The notes under the pieces: generated by a model
The model's database searches: none
What the model saw: the letters and a program-made list of their open reading frames with translations, nothing else
What the model was told of the DNA's origin: nothing
Assembly: GCA_004194705.1 (NCBI GenBank)
Contig: SADC01001153.1
Span: 248,001 to 312,000 of the forward strand
DNA length: 64,000 nt
Direction of reading: 5' to 3'
From: Ditylenchus dipsaci
Lineage: Eukaryota > Nematoda > Chromadorea > Rhabditida > Anguinidae
In this document: piece after piece, positions 22,988 through 34,117 of the stretch
Layout: each line of letters starts with the position of its first letter
How positions within the stretch are numbered: position 1 is the first letter of the stretch
Translations under genes and position numbers: made by a program

Positions 22988-25900
22988 AATAATGCATTCT
23001 TCGTTCAGAGAGCTCTTTATTGTGAAGTGTGTGGTGATACGGTCAGTTTATCACTGATAATTTTTAACTAGACTACTATATTTACAGGCTCTCGGAAAAC
23101 ATAAGTTTTTTTTAAATCCCATACATCCTTTAAAAGGTGCTGCCTATTCTTTACCTTGGCCATTCGAAAGGTTCGAATGCGCGCGGGAGCACACACATTC
23201 TGTCAATAATAATTTCGGATTGTTTTTTTGTTTGCGGTTATTGTTTAAACAATAAATTTGTAAATTGTTCAAAACTTAGAACTAATCTTGTCGGATCGGG
23301 TATCCGATTTCGGATACTTTCGGATATTGTCCGGGATTTTTCCGGATTTAGGATACCGAATCGGCCCTTATTTACTTTAGGGGGGGGTTGGGTGATTGGT
23401 CCACCGATTTTTCAACTTTTTCGAAAAAAAAATTATTAGGCAAATATAATTTGTTGATCCTGATGGTGGAGATCATACTCACACGGGAAAGGCACGACCA
23501 CCCGTCACGTATCAAAAAAACGTTATATACCAAAGATAGCTCTGTTCGAGCTGATTACGAAACCGTTTGCAAAATCTGCTACGCGCTAAAACCACGCCGA
23601 GATTTCGGCTCTTCAAAATTAGAAATTTTTGATCTACGACCTATTGCAGATTAGCACTTATAATGAACAGGTATGTGTGGCGCGAACCACAAAGCACCCA
23701 AACCACAAGGCGGACAAGCAAAAATAGTGTTTTTGATATTATACACCAAAAAATATTGTCGTCGAGAAAATCGATCTGTAAAAACAGAATTTTAAAAAAC
23801 ACCTACAGAAAAATTATGACCATTTCAAAAAAATAAATTAAATTTAAAAAATTAAAATTACAGCGATTGGAATCGAACCTTCGATACAAAAAAAAAGCGT
23901 GAATCCATACCACTGCGCCACACTTGCCTATTTGTTAAAGAGCTAATATGCAATAGGTCGTAGATCAAAAATTTCTAATTTTCAAGAGCCAAAATCTCGG
24001 CGTAGTTTAGCGCGTAGTAGATTTTGCAAACGGTTTCTTAATCAGCTCGAACAGAGCTTTCTGTTGGTATATAGAAATTTTAAATTTACTTCATATTTAT
24101 CTATCATTGTAAGAAGCTATATTATTTTTTGGTATACCAGGATTGTAAAGTAGCTTTCGATTTTTAATTATAACTTTTTTAATTAGCTTGAATTCTGTAT
24201 TCTATAAAACTCATTATATCTTAAAATAAGTTTTTTTCAGTAAACTCTTTTTGAAAAATATAAGATATCGTAAAAAGTCTAATACTTTTTTGAAAAAGTT
24301 GAAAAAATCGGTAAAAAAACGAAATAGCCAAGAATTCGCAAGACAAGAAAGTGTGCAAAGAAATAGGGTTGTCGAAACGAATATCGGATTTCGGATAAAA
24401 TCCGGTTATTCGAAAAATTTTCGGATATGGGATCGGATGTCCGAAATTTTCGGATATCGGATATCAGATCGGATATCCGAATCCGATATTTTTGGACATC
24501 CAACAACCCTACTTAGAACCATTCACTAGTCGAGCCTGACGTCGATTGACAATGCCAGATCGGACAACTTATCCGACTTTTACTGCTCTTAACTGTCACT
24601 GTCGCAATGTGCCTTATATCGAATAGAACATAACGTTTAAAATTCAAAATGTAAACAAAAAAATAATTCAAAAACATCATTGACAAAATCTTTGTGGTCC
24701 CGTGCGCATTCAAACCAATGAAATTGCCTAGATAAGGAAGAGACAGAATCCTTTAAAAAGCGAGTGAATTTTCTTGAAAAGATAACACTTTTATGCTCGT
24801 TTTTTGACCTCCGAAAATGCAGTCGAACTTCTTATCAACATACATCCTAAAAAATTTGTATGTTTTTGAGAAGTTCGTTTGTTGGTTGCCAAAATTCAAA
24901 AATCAAACTAGGTTCAAAACAAATACATTCGCTTTCACCCATAGGGCAGACACCACACTTTAAATGCACACAAAAATAATTCGATAACTTTATTGACATA
25001 ATCAGGGTAGTATCGCGCGTTACATTCATTTTTTTGCAAAATGCTGTGAATATCAAGTTCTATAGTTCTTAAGGTTTAAAAAATTAAGGTTTTGTTTTTA
25101 TAAACATGCACCAGTGGATAGTGATAAGCAGGTTGTATGCTAGACGATTACCTCAGCCGGCTAAGTTGGGTAAAAATTTCCTAGCCTCGGCCGACTGATG
25201 GATGAGTTCAAACTCAGCCGGCTGACTTCAGTTCAACAATAAGCAATAGCCTGGAATGAAATTTAATAACTGAATTATAATTACTAAATTGAAGAATTCA
25301 TTTTTCCTCAGCACTTCAAAATTGTAAGAAAACAGTCAAAAATAACAAAGAACACCAAAATTTGCTACAAAAACTTTCCTCCGTGATGACTTTTGAAAAT
25401 TTTCCTCAGCCTCACGCCTCAGCCAGCGGATGGCTGAATTCAAACTCAGCCGGGTGAGGATACCCCCCCCCCCTGGTGGTTAGGTGTCTGCCCTAGGGTT
25501 AAAATCAATTTTCCCAACTTTTTTGCCTGTTTAGGACCATAGGTATCTTCTTTTAGACTATGGCAGTAATGCTTGTAATGGATGCAAGGTCTATTAGTCG
25601 TTAAACAAAATTATTTTTTATGTATAAATTTTTGTGTTAAGGGCTTTTTTCGTCGAAGTGTGTGGAATGAGAAACACTATAAATGTCGGTTTGATGGAAA
25701 ATGTGTGATAGCAAAAGGTGTGTAAGGCGCAATGTTTTCAAAACTCAATTACTTGTCTGGATTTTTATAATACTCGCCTTGTCGAGAGTTCTTTTTGTGA
25801 CTGCTAGCCAGAATTTCATGCCCAACACGGCTGTATTTTCAGTTTAAAAATTTTTCGACAACACCATTTTATTAGAGCTTTCTGAACATTTGATTTTTTT

Positions 25901-28900
25901 TACCGTCAAAGTACAGTGGTGATTTTGACTTTTTTTTAAATTAATATTTGGCTTCTTGAGGGAAATGGTTAAAGGGTTCATCCTTCGCTTTGGCCTTAGG
26001 AATCTTCTCTCTTTTGTTCCTTTTTTTCAGCCTTCGTTTGTATGTGCAAATGTTGGTGCTTTAGGTTCTGGTTATAAATCATTTTTCTGATTTTTAATAA
26101 AACTAATTATTATTTTTCATATTTTTAGTACCAATTTTGAGTTCTGAATAAAATGAAAATTTTAGACGTAAATTAAGTTTCAAAAAGGGTTATCCCTGTG
26201 TATAAACGATTAAGGCAAGAAGTTACCGTATATCTTCTAATAAGGACCCATGGGGACTTTTTCAACTCCTCTTTGGAAGTGGGGCCTTATTAGAAGATGC
26301 CTTTTGGCCTTATTAGGCCTTATTTGAGGTGGAGCCTTATTTTTCAACACCTCTCAAGAGATAGGGCCTTATTAGAACGTGGGTCTCAATAGAAGGTGGG
26401 GCCTTATTAGAAGATATACGGTAAATTAAAGTAAACCACTGATTGTAAAACTATTGCAAAAATAACACTATTTTTTGCATTTAAGAACAAAGAAACGCCT
26501 GCAGGTCATGTCGCTTAAAACGATGCCTGGTTTGTAAAAAATATTTTGCACAATATATGAAAATGCGGTTGTTTTAGATTGTCGGAATGAATCCCCGTGC
26601 TGTTCAAAGTGAACACGCTAATACTGCTGTGACAGACGGTCTAGATCAGGAAGTAAATCAAAATTTCAGTTCTCAAAACATCTTTCTGTTTGGCAAGCAC
26701 AAATTAGAATGTAGGTCTACAAGTGTGCAAACAGAGTTTGTTTGTTGGATGATTTGGCTGAGGTATGTTCTTGTTTTACAAGAAACACTTTTTCTCCACT
26801 AAACTTGATTGTCGGTATAATGCGCTCATATCAAAGCTGGATTCGAATTTTTTTTATCTTGGTTTTCAAAATGTTTTAATAGTTATGATTCGTGAAGTTA
26901 TAGCCATTTGAATTTAATATCTCGCACGAAATTTCATACACAAATTTCCCACAACTTTTTTTCCTAGGCAAATCTTAAATTTTAACACCGAATTCGTGCT
27001 CAGAGTGGTCGAATGAAAAAAATTCTTTGAAATTTCAAATTCTGCTCGAGACAAAAAATTATTTAAAAGAATTCTTATAATTCAACAAAAGCACGTCTGA
27101 ATCTTTTTCGTCTCGAGCAGAATTTGAATTATGAATTCCAAATTTTGATGTAAAAGCAGTTTCACATGGAAATCCACCACGCTAAGCACAAACCCGGTGT
27201 TAGAATTCAGGATTTGAATAGCAAGAAAAATTATAGGAGATTCGTGTGTGAAATTTCGTGTGAGATATGAAATTAAAATGGCTATACCATTCTGAAAACA
27301 TTTCGAGTGCATTTTTTTTTAAATTTATATATTTCGGTCAATATGCATGATTCACACGAACTGTATTTTCAAAATTTGCTCAGAAAGAGTAGTAGAACAT
27401 GATGGACAGCATTGAAAAATTTTGCGAAAAAATAGTGGTAAATAGTTATTTGTAACTTTATCATTTTCTCATAAAGTCTCTATTAATATTTTTGCCCTTT
27501 ATATCCATGGCTTTTGATATAATGCACGCTACTTCATAAAAAAATACCGGCACTACATTGAGGGAAAATGCCCGTAGAATTGGAATTCTTTCATTTTTCC
27601 AGACTACACTGACTAATCGTACCGTATTTCCTGTAATAAATGCGCCGGCCCGTTATTATTTTTTGTTTTCCGTAAATCGGAAATATTAAAATTGATCAAG
27701 AGATTTTGGTTGAAAAAAATTTAAAATCTAAAAAGCGGAATCGGTAGAGCTCAAGAGGTTAAGAAAATGCAGAAAAGAACAGTTTGAAAAAATTTGCTCT
27801 AAAATGCAAGGCCTCAAAGTCAAGGGGCGTTTATTGTATATAAGAAATGGCGCCTTAATTAGAGTAAATACGGTGAGTGGTGAATTTTTTTTTGAGGTAA
27901 GTACATTGTATCGCAACTCGACTGCACTTATTTAGATTGAGATAGACACATCTGCAGCAGCACCTGCTCTATTAGCAGTTAGCAAAGGGGTGTGCCCAAC
28001 AGCAGAAGCGGTGGAGTGGTTGCTAGACATGGAGCAGCAAGTTTTTGAACGATTAGATGAGTATCCACAAGAGAACAATGCAACAGCACCCAAGGCATCA
28101 CGAGACCAAAACACTTTCGCTGCCGTCTTTAATAATCCCACCATTTTGTCTCGGAGAACCAAGGCATCTCCTTAGCTCTTGTTATTACGCGTTTAATTTT
28201 GATTATATTCAGATATGCCCTACTGGTGTGAGAACAGCTGTAGCCACGGATTCCACAGAAGACTGGCGTCGCTGCTTGGTCCTTTTTATAGACTTTGTAA
28301 AAGCAGTACCAGACTTCCAACTGCTTGAATACGCTGACCAGATAAAGTTATCAGAGAGCAGGTAATTTGAATGTAATAAATTTACTCCATTTTTTTAAAT
28401 TTTAATTTCACAAAAATAAGTGTAATACGGACTTTATTTAATTGATAATGCTTCTTTACAGGTATTCAGCGTGGCATTGGTGGATAATCACCAATTGGAC
28501 CCTGCAGGCGGGCTGTGATGGTGTGTGCTATTATAATGGCAGCTATTTTCCACGAAGCCCTTCCAAGCAGTGCATATTCGATCAGAGGTTTTTAAAACAT
28601 TTAAACAATTCAAAAAAATCATTGTTTTGCATGCAGACAATGCACAGAAAGAATGTTTCACTTGCTAGTTGAGCCAGTCAACAGTTGGAACTAACTGATG
28701 CAGAACGTGTTCTTCTCTCCATTGTCATCATATTCTCGCTGGGTAAGCTAACTTTTATGATGCTAATATTCTAAAAGACTTTTAGCTGTCCCTGAAGTGT
28801 CGGAAGAAGGAAACTCTCATATCTGTAAAACACGCAGAAAGTATCTAGACATTTTACACAAGCATATCTCCTTTAACTCTGGAGAAGACTCTGAAGCATT

Positions 28901-29089
28901 TGCGGCCATAAGAGTGAGCAATATGCTTGTGCTAATTTCTTCTATTATGGTAAAAGTTTTATTTAAGGAGTGCTAAAAATTCAATATTTGCAGGAGCTTG
29001 TCCATCTGACTGGAGACAATATGCGGCTCAATGACGCTCTTCAGTATATGCAATTGGATACATTTGGAGTGTATAATAATACTACTTGA
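22988..29089 (+). CDS. Nuclear hormone receptor, HNF4-like nematode type
   Basis: Zinc-finger transcription factor regulated through a ligand-binding domain. DNA-binding exons: 22988-23041 (ALYCEVCGDT), 23088-23105 (ALGKH), 25557-25588 (YGSNACNGCK), 25642-25717 (GFFRRSVWNEKHYKCRFDGK), 26486-26529 (QRNACRSCRLKRCL) and from 26578 (IVGMNPRAVQSE). All Cys of both fingers are present, with P-box CNGCK. Ligand-domain exons: from 27936, 28213-28361 (VKAVPDFQLLEYADQIKL), 28462-28587, 28637-28742, 28786-28949 and 28994-29089, ending near the last helix (DALQYMQLDTFG). Those motifs and RNACRSCRLKRCL with VGMNPRAVQSE resemble the expanded nematode HNF4-derived group. One base is missing near 28,672 (LLVEP to QQLELTDAERVL). 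The ends of exons 6 and 7 and the start codon are not settled. Introns carry at least five repeats. Confidence 0.88.
23280..23372. repeat. CGGATATCGGA motif array
   Basis: Five or so copies of TCGGATAC/TCGGATATT in tandem. The same motif builds the element at 24366-24514. Confidence 0.5.
23510..24090. repeat. Foldback with tRNA-like centre
   Basis: The arms at 23510-23660 and 23935-24090 are inverted copies (AGAAATTTTTGATCTACGAC, TTTGCAAAATCTGCTACGCG). The centre holds a tRNA-like stretch on the minus strand. It lies in an intron of the nuclear receptor that splits the first zinc finger. Confidence 0.7.
23862..23930 (-). pseudogene. tRNA-like sequence (tRNA fossil or SINE head)
   Basis: On the minus strand, TGGCGCAGTGG (23910-23920) fits a pol III A box and GGTTCGATTCC (23869-23879) fits a B box at tRNA-like spacing. 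The region between is disturbed by a poly-T run, and the 3' arm AATCGCT has no matching 5' acceptor strand, so it is not a functional tRNA. Confidence 0.5.
24366..24514. repeat. hAT-like MITE built of CGGATATC motif
   Basis: Ends AGGGTTGTCGAAAC and CATCCAACAACCCT are inverse, with an interior of TCGGATATCCGAATCCGATA iterations. No flanking 8-bp duplication is visible, so the hAT assignment is tentative. Confidence 0.5.
25130..25472. repeat. CTCAGCCGGCTGA motif repeat
   Basis: Copies of AACTCAGCCGGCTGA and inverted relatives occur at both edges, separated by AT-rich sequence. Another motif-iterated intronic element; ends unresolved. Confidence 0.45.
26226..26421. mobile_element. TA-CCGTATTT family MITE
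   Basis: Ends CCGTATATCTTCTAATAAGG and inverse, with TA on both sides. The interior repeats GGGGCCTTATTAGAAG. Inside a nuclear-receptor intron. Confidence 0.8.
26960..27255. repeat. Foldback, TTAACACCGAATTC family
   Basis: The arms contain AACACCGAATTCGTGCTCAG and its inverse. It matches the nested palindrome at 14058-14370 and a half copy near 30,970. Confidence 0.55.
27622..27873. mobile_element. TA-CCGTATTT family MITE
   Basis: Ends CCGTATTTCCTGTAATAAAT and TTAATTAGAGTAAATACGG, with TA at the left and a one-base variant (TG) at the right. It lies just upstream of a ligand-domain exon. Confidence 0.7.
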
Positions 29090-29396
29090 AAGCATTTTTC
29101 AATTTACTGTGTGTTAAAAACAACGTATTGCTAATAATTTTATAACTTTTCAGTTGTGTTATAATAGACAAAGCTTTTTGTAGCAAAAAAGCTAAATTTG
29201 ACACATATTCTGCATTCAATTTTGGTTTGAAAATCAACAAGGGATTTAGACAAACTTTTAGTGGGATGTGTATATCCCTATTCAGATAAAAAAGATTCAA
29301 ATATAGAATTTTGGCAAGTTTAAACCTTTTTTATCTTTTTTGTCTTTTGAAAACGACTTTTGAATTCAAAAAGCACTTTTATAAGCAAATCGACTA

Positions 29397-30960
29397 CAGT
29401 AAACTCTTGTTAATTTTGCACCCCCCTCAAGTTCGTTCCCGCCTAGAATCCGACAATTTTTTAACCTCAATTCTTGAACTTTTTTGCAAGTTGTCTTCGG
29501 CCAGTCTAGTCAGAAATATTGCAAGAACTAGGGTCTGCAGGCGCCTATCGGCGCCTATGCCGTTCGGGAACGTTGGTAGTTCAGGCACTATTCCTGTGGT
29601 TCGCCTACCCTCGCCTACCTCGCGTATTCTCAACCTAGTCTCGCCTATTTTCGCCTGCCTGATATATTCTTGCCTTTCTTTGCCTACTTCGCGTACCTTC
29701 ACCTATCCTCACCTATCCTCGCCTACCTCGCCTACTATAACGTAAACCTCACCTGGTCCCCAGGGTGTACGTTATACCAAAGTTTGACTGTAGAGATTGT
29801 TTCTGAACACTTAACTATACTATCTGGCTACCTACCCACCCTAAGTGGCCGTTACCTACCCTACCTGGCAGAAAAGTGGGCTTGAATACAAAATCCACCT
29901 CAAATCCAGGCTAAAATCCACCATCACCAATTTGTAAGGCAAGGAAAACTTTTTATCTAGAAGCGACTTCAATTATACATGTTTGTGCTTTAAAAGAAAG
30001 CCAAGATGTTGTTCTTGAGGGTTCCGCAGAGATGTCTGACATTAATTCAAAAAAATGGCAGAAAAGTGAGCTTGAAAACAAAAATCCACTTTGAATCCAG
30101 CCTAAAATCCACTATCACCAATTTGGAGGGCAAGGAAAACTTTTTTAGAAGCCATTTCTATCATACGTGCTTGTGCTCAAAAGAGAGCTGAGATGTTGAA
30201 CTTGAGGGTTCCAGAAAGATATACGACATTAGTTTGCAAAAGTTTTCAGAAAATTAGCCTTGAACCCAAACATCCACCGAAAATCCAGGCCAAAATCCAC
30301 CATCTCCAATTTGGAGAGCAAGAGAAAAAATTTTTAGAAGCATCTTCAATTTTACTTATTTGTGTTAAAAAGAAAGCTAAGATGTTGAACATGAGGGTTC
30401 CGAAAAAATATCGAACATAAAATTGCAAAAAGTAGCCAAAAATCAGTCTTGAACACCATAAATTCAGAAAAAGTGTGACGAACTCCCACACTCCGCACCC
30501 ACCCCCGACCCAAATACTATATAGAGATTCTAATTTCGCCGATCGATTTTGTAAATGACAATAGTTTTACCGAAAAGACCCACGGGTACTCAATAAACTG
30601 GCCCCTTTTTGAAAAACAACCTCGCGGGTCTCTACGGCGAGACTGATCATTACGATATTTCGGACTAGACTGGCCGAAGATACACCCTCGATAAACCGGC
30701 ACCCCTAAGAACCAGCTTAGGGTGCCGGTGTATCAGGGAGCCGGTTTATTGGGAGTAAGCTTTATCTAATTTTCTAGTCGGCCAGCCAAATCAGGCTTTC
30801 TTACAGTGCCGGTTTATCAAGAGTGCCGGTTTATCGGGGCGCTGGTTTATCGAGAGTGGACTGTAACTGGCAAAAAGCTCTAAAAATTGAGGTAGAAAAA
30901 GTGTTGGACCCTAAGCGGGAACGAACTTGAGTGGGGTGCCGGTTCAACGAGAGTTGACTG
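29397..30960. mobile_element. Pogo-like non-autonomous element with tandem repeats
   Basis: Ends CAGTAAACTCTTGTTAATTT and inverse (CGAGAGTTGACTG), flanked by TA. Both ends share the subterminal CAAGTTCGTTCCCGC. Inside are a TCGCCTACC array (about 29535-29760), three tandem 187-bp units (29890-30450) and the remains of another pogo-like copy with GTGCCGGTTTATC iterations ending at 30863 beside TA. Confidence 0.68.
29890..30450. repeat. Three tandem units of about 187 bp
   Basis: Each unit runs from AAATCCACC...AATCCAGGCTAAAATCC through AAGATGTTGAACTTGAGGGT. Units are diverged by substitutions. Each contains an ATG opening the same short peptide (MLNLRVPERY-like), almost in one frame from unit to unit, so a short repetitive peptide could once have been encoded. 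Confidence 0.6.
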
Positions 30961-31213
30961 TATGCTCAACATGAATCCGGTGTCAGAATTTTAAGTTTGC
31001 AAGTCTTTTGCGTCAAAGTGTTTTTCAAGACACCTTTTATGGTCCTTTTCGACTAAAAGCCTTTTTATATAACTCTAAAGAGACTATCAAGTGCTATTTT
31101 TTATGCTGATTATGAATCTGGAGTTCGTTTCACAAATCAACGGTCTATGATTTTAGTAAAATTGTATATTTTTTAAACGGCTTTCGATTCATTTTTAATT
31201 TTTACACACCATA

Positions 31214-32434
31214 CCGTATTTACTCTATTAAACGGGCATGCCCGTTTAATTTTCAACCCTTCCGTAGGGGGCCCGTTTATTAGAGAGTGCCCGTTTAATA
31301 GAGAGTGCCCGTTTATTTTTCAACAAAAAATTGTTTGAAATTTTTTAGAGTGAAAAATTACATTTCTTTGCATTAATTTTCTGCGCCTTTTTAATACAGA
31401 TGACTCGTTTTTTGTGCTCTCTTTTGTCTTTTGTGCACCCAGCCCGTCAACGTGCCAAGTGATTAATTCTTTTAAATGGGTAGAGATTTGTTTGACTAGA
31501 GGGCCGCAGTAACAATCAAACTAGAAGTGGACACAAGTGGAATATCTCTGATCTCAGTTCACATATCGAAAAGCAGTTTCGAAAAAAGAGACATGACAGC
31601 TCGGCTCAATATGTGTTGGTTGCACCCCCGAAAAAATATGCCTTCTTCCCGCTGTTGATTTTTTGTAGCCTTTGTTTGTGTGCAGAGTAGGCCACGTACT
31701 CTAGAACAAGCTTAAGTATGTCTTTTGACTACAAAGAGATAATAAAAAAAAATTAGTCTGTCCTAATCCACGCTGCCCTATCCCAAGTTAAAGCATAAAT
31801 TGAAAAAGACTTCTAAATTTAAACAAATTATTGATGACATCACTGTTATGATGTTAATCAAAGTTGAGAAAAGATGTCTATTTGAGGTGAAAACAAAACA
31901 TTCTTATATAAAAATGAAATTGTTTTGAAAAAAGATCAACAAAGACCAAGGGAACCAAAGCATATTTTTTCCGGGTCACCACCAACACATCTAGAGCCAT
32001 AGCTCTAGGTTTCCTTATAAGGATTAGATTAGCCTCTAGATCGGCTATTGGAAATCAGACATAACATTTATGCAAAAAATACTTTTCAGACCCATGTGGC
32101 TACAACTATTTAGTAAAAGAATAGTACAATTTTGATCTGATGGGGATTCTGTGGAATAAAGCTTGAAATCTAATTTCTACGGGACATTGTGGTAGTTTAG
32201 TAAAAATTGTCGGTCGTACCAAAATATGAAAATTACAAAACATATCTCAAAATATTGAGTTTGAAATACTAACAGAAATTGTGCTAAAAATATCCCATAT
32301 AGTGCAGAAAATTCGTATTTGGGGAACCCGTTTATTAGAGAGGGCCCGTTTATTTTTCAACCCTTTCGTAGGGGGCCCGTTTATTAGAGAGTGTCCGTTT
32401 AATAGAGAGTGCCCGTTTAATAGAGTGAATACGG
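31214..32434. mobile_element. Large TA-CCGTATTT family element
   Basis: Ends CCGTATTTACTCTATTAAAC and inverse, with TA flanks. Both ends continue as GCCCGTTTATTAGAGAGTGC arrays of about 110 bp. The 900 bases between the arrays hold no open frame I can assign. Confidence 0.8.
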
Positions 32435-32687
32435 TAATTTTTTCGTATACAGTCGACGTTCGATATAACGAACCCCCAAAGTTCGTTCCTACCTGAGGTC
32501 CGACACTTTTTTACCTCTATTTTTGAAACATTTTACCGAATCTGATTCGTCAGTCTAATCAGAAAAATAGCAAAGATTCGGATTTCACCGGTCGTTGTTG
32601 TAAATGGCAACAGTTCTGTAAAAAAGACCCGCGCCGCTCGATATAACGAACACCTTTTTTGAAAATAGGGGTTCGTTGTATCGAGTG

Positions 32688-33606
32688 CAGGGCTGTTCAC
32701 TCTTCCGGAAGATTCTTCCGGAGGGGAAGAAATTTCTTCCTCTTCCTCTTCCGACCGGAAGAAGGATGAGGAAGATGGAGGAGATGAAAGTTTTGGGTGG
32801 AAGAGGGATGAGGAAGAGGAAGAGACGAAAATTTTGAGTGGAAGAAGGATGAGGAAGATGGAAGAGACGAAAATTTTAGGTGGAAGAGGAAGATGGAAGA
32901 GACAAAAAATTTTGGGTGGAAGAGGAAGAGGAAATTTTTTCTGCATTATGCAAAGTTTTTCTGTTTTTCTGCTTCTGCGTCCGGTTGTGAAATTCTGAAT
33001 CCCAAAATTCCGCAATTAATGGGCGAAGACATAGAAGAGAATATTTGGAACGTTTTAGCTACCACGATTGGCAAAATTGGCATACGACCTCCTCATCATT
33101 CCAGCAACTTCACAAGCTCCAGAGAGAGATTCTCAAGGCTGTCCATCAATTCGGGAGGAGTCCAAGGGTGCTCATTGGCCGGTCTACTGCGAAGAAAGGT
33201 CTTGCTAGGCTTCAACTCCATCATATTGAATGAGCGATTATTTTGATTTATTGCTGTTCTTGCTGACTGTTAAAAGGAATAAATAATCATTGTCTCATCG
33301 TTAATACTCTCTTATCTTATCGGATTCTTCCGAAGAGGAAGAAATTTATTCCTCTTCCTGGAAGAGATTTCTTCCTCTTCCTCTTCCGACCGGAAGAAGG
33401 ATGAGGAAGATGGAAGAGACGAAAATTTTGGGCGGAAGAGGGATGAGGAAGAGGAAGAGACGAAAAATTTGCGTGGAAGAGGGATGAGGAAGATGGAAGA
33501 GACGAAAATTTGGATGGAAGAGGATGAGGAAGACGGAAGAGACGAAAATTTTGGGTGGAAGAGGGATGAGGAAGAGGAAGAGCTAAATCAAATTTGAACA
33601 GCCCTG
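32688..33606. mobile_element. hAT element with GAAGAGG arms and an internal gene-like stretch
   Basis: Ends CAGGGCTGTTCA and inverse, flanked by the perfect 8-bp duplication ATCGAGTG. The arms are iterated GAAGAGGATGAGGAAGATGG. Long Ser/Pro frames on the minus strand are only translations of this repeat. The non-repetitive middle (about 32940-33300) has an open plus-strand stretch, described separately. Confidence 0.88.
33045..33285 (+). other. Possible captured host gene fragment
   Basis: Between the repetitive arms a plus-strand frame reads FQQLHKLQREILKAVHQFGR and ends GLARLQLHHIE at a stop, followed about 45 bases on by AATAAA. It looks like the last exon of a normal gene carried inside a non-autonomous element. 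I do not recognise the protein. Confidence 0.35.
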
Positions 33607-34117
33607 ATCGAGTGGCGCGGGTCTTTTTAGCAAAACTGTTGCCACTTACAAAAACGACCGGTAAAATCGGAATCCTTGCGATTTTTCGCACTGGGCCAGC
33701 CAAAGACATCGGGCAAACAATTTGAAAAATCGAGGTAAAAAAAGTGTTGGACCCAAGCTGGGAACGAACTTTTGGGGTTCATTATATCGAGCGTCAACTG
33801 TATAGACAAAAGTAATACCATTAAAAATTCTATTTGTGAATAACAAAATAAGAATTTGACTCTACTGGCTTATAAAAAAACTTATCCTAAAACCATTCCT
33901 CTCCTCTAAATAAGCTACTGGCTCCTACCCTCCCAAAGTGTTTTTGCGACGAAAAACTGATCATGATTAATTAATTATTAACTGATATCCTATTATTTTC
34001 AAGTCGACTTTCAAATTCAGCTTGATTGTGTGAAAATGGACAACAACTTAGTCAAGAAAAATCTTAATTCATTACAAATTTCATCAAAAGAAACAAAATT
34101 TCAAATCAGAAACTATT

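Larger units (their letters stand above)
32450..33800. mobile_element. Pogo-like element split by a hAT element
   Basis: Ends CAGTCGACGTTCGATATAAC and inverse (TTATATCGAGCGTCAACTG), flanked by TA. Subterminal AAAGTTCGTTCC and GTCCGACACTTTTTTACCTC are shared with the elements at 12184 and 29397. The hAT-like insertion at 32688-33606 interrupts it. Confidence 0.82.

Noticed and set aside
32533..33015. Ser/Pro-rich protein on the minus strand
   Set aside because: It is the reverse translation of GAAGAGGATGAGGAAG repeats in the hAT element arms.
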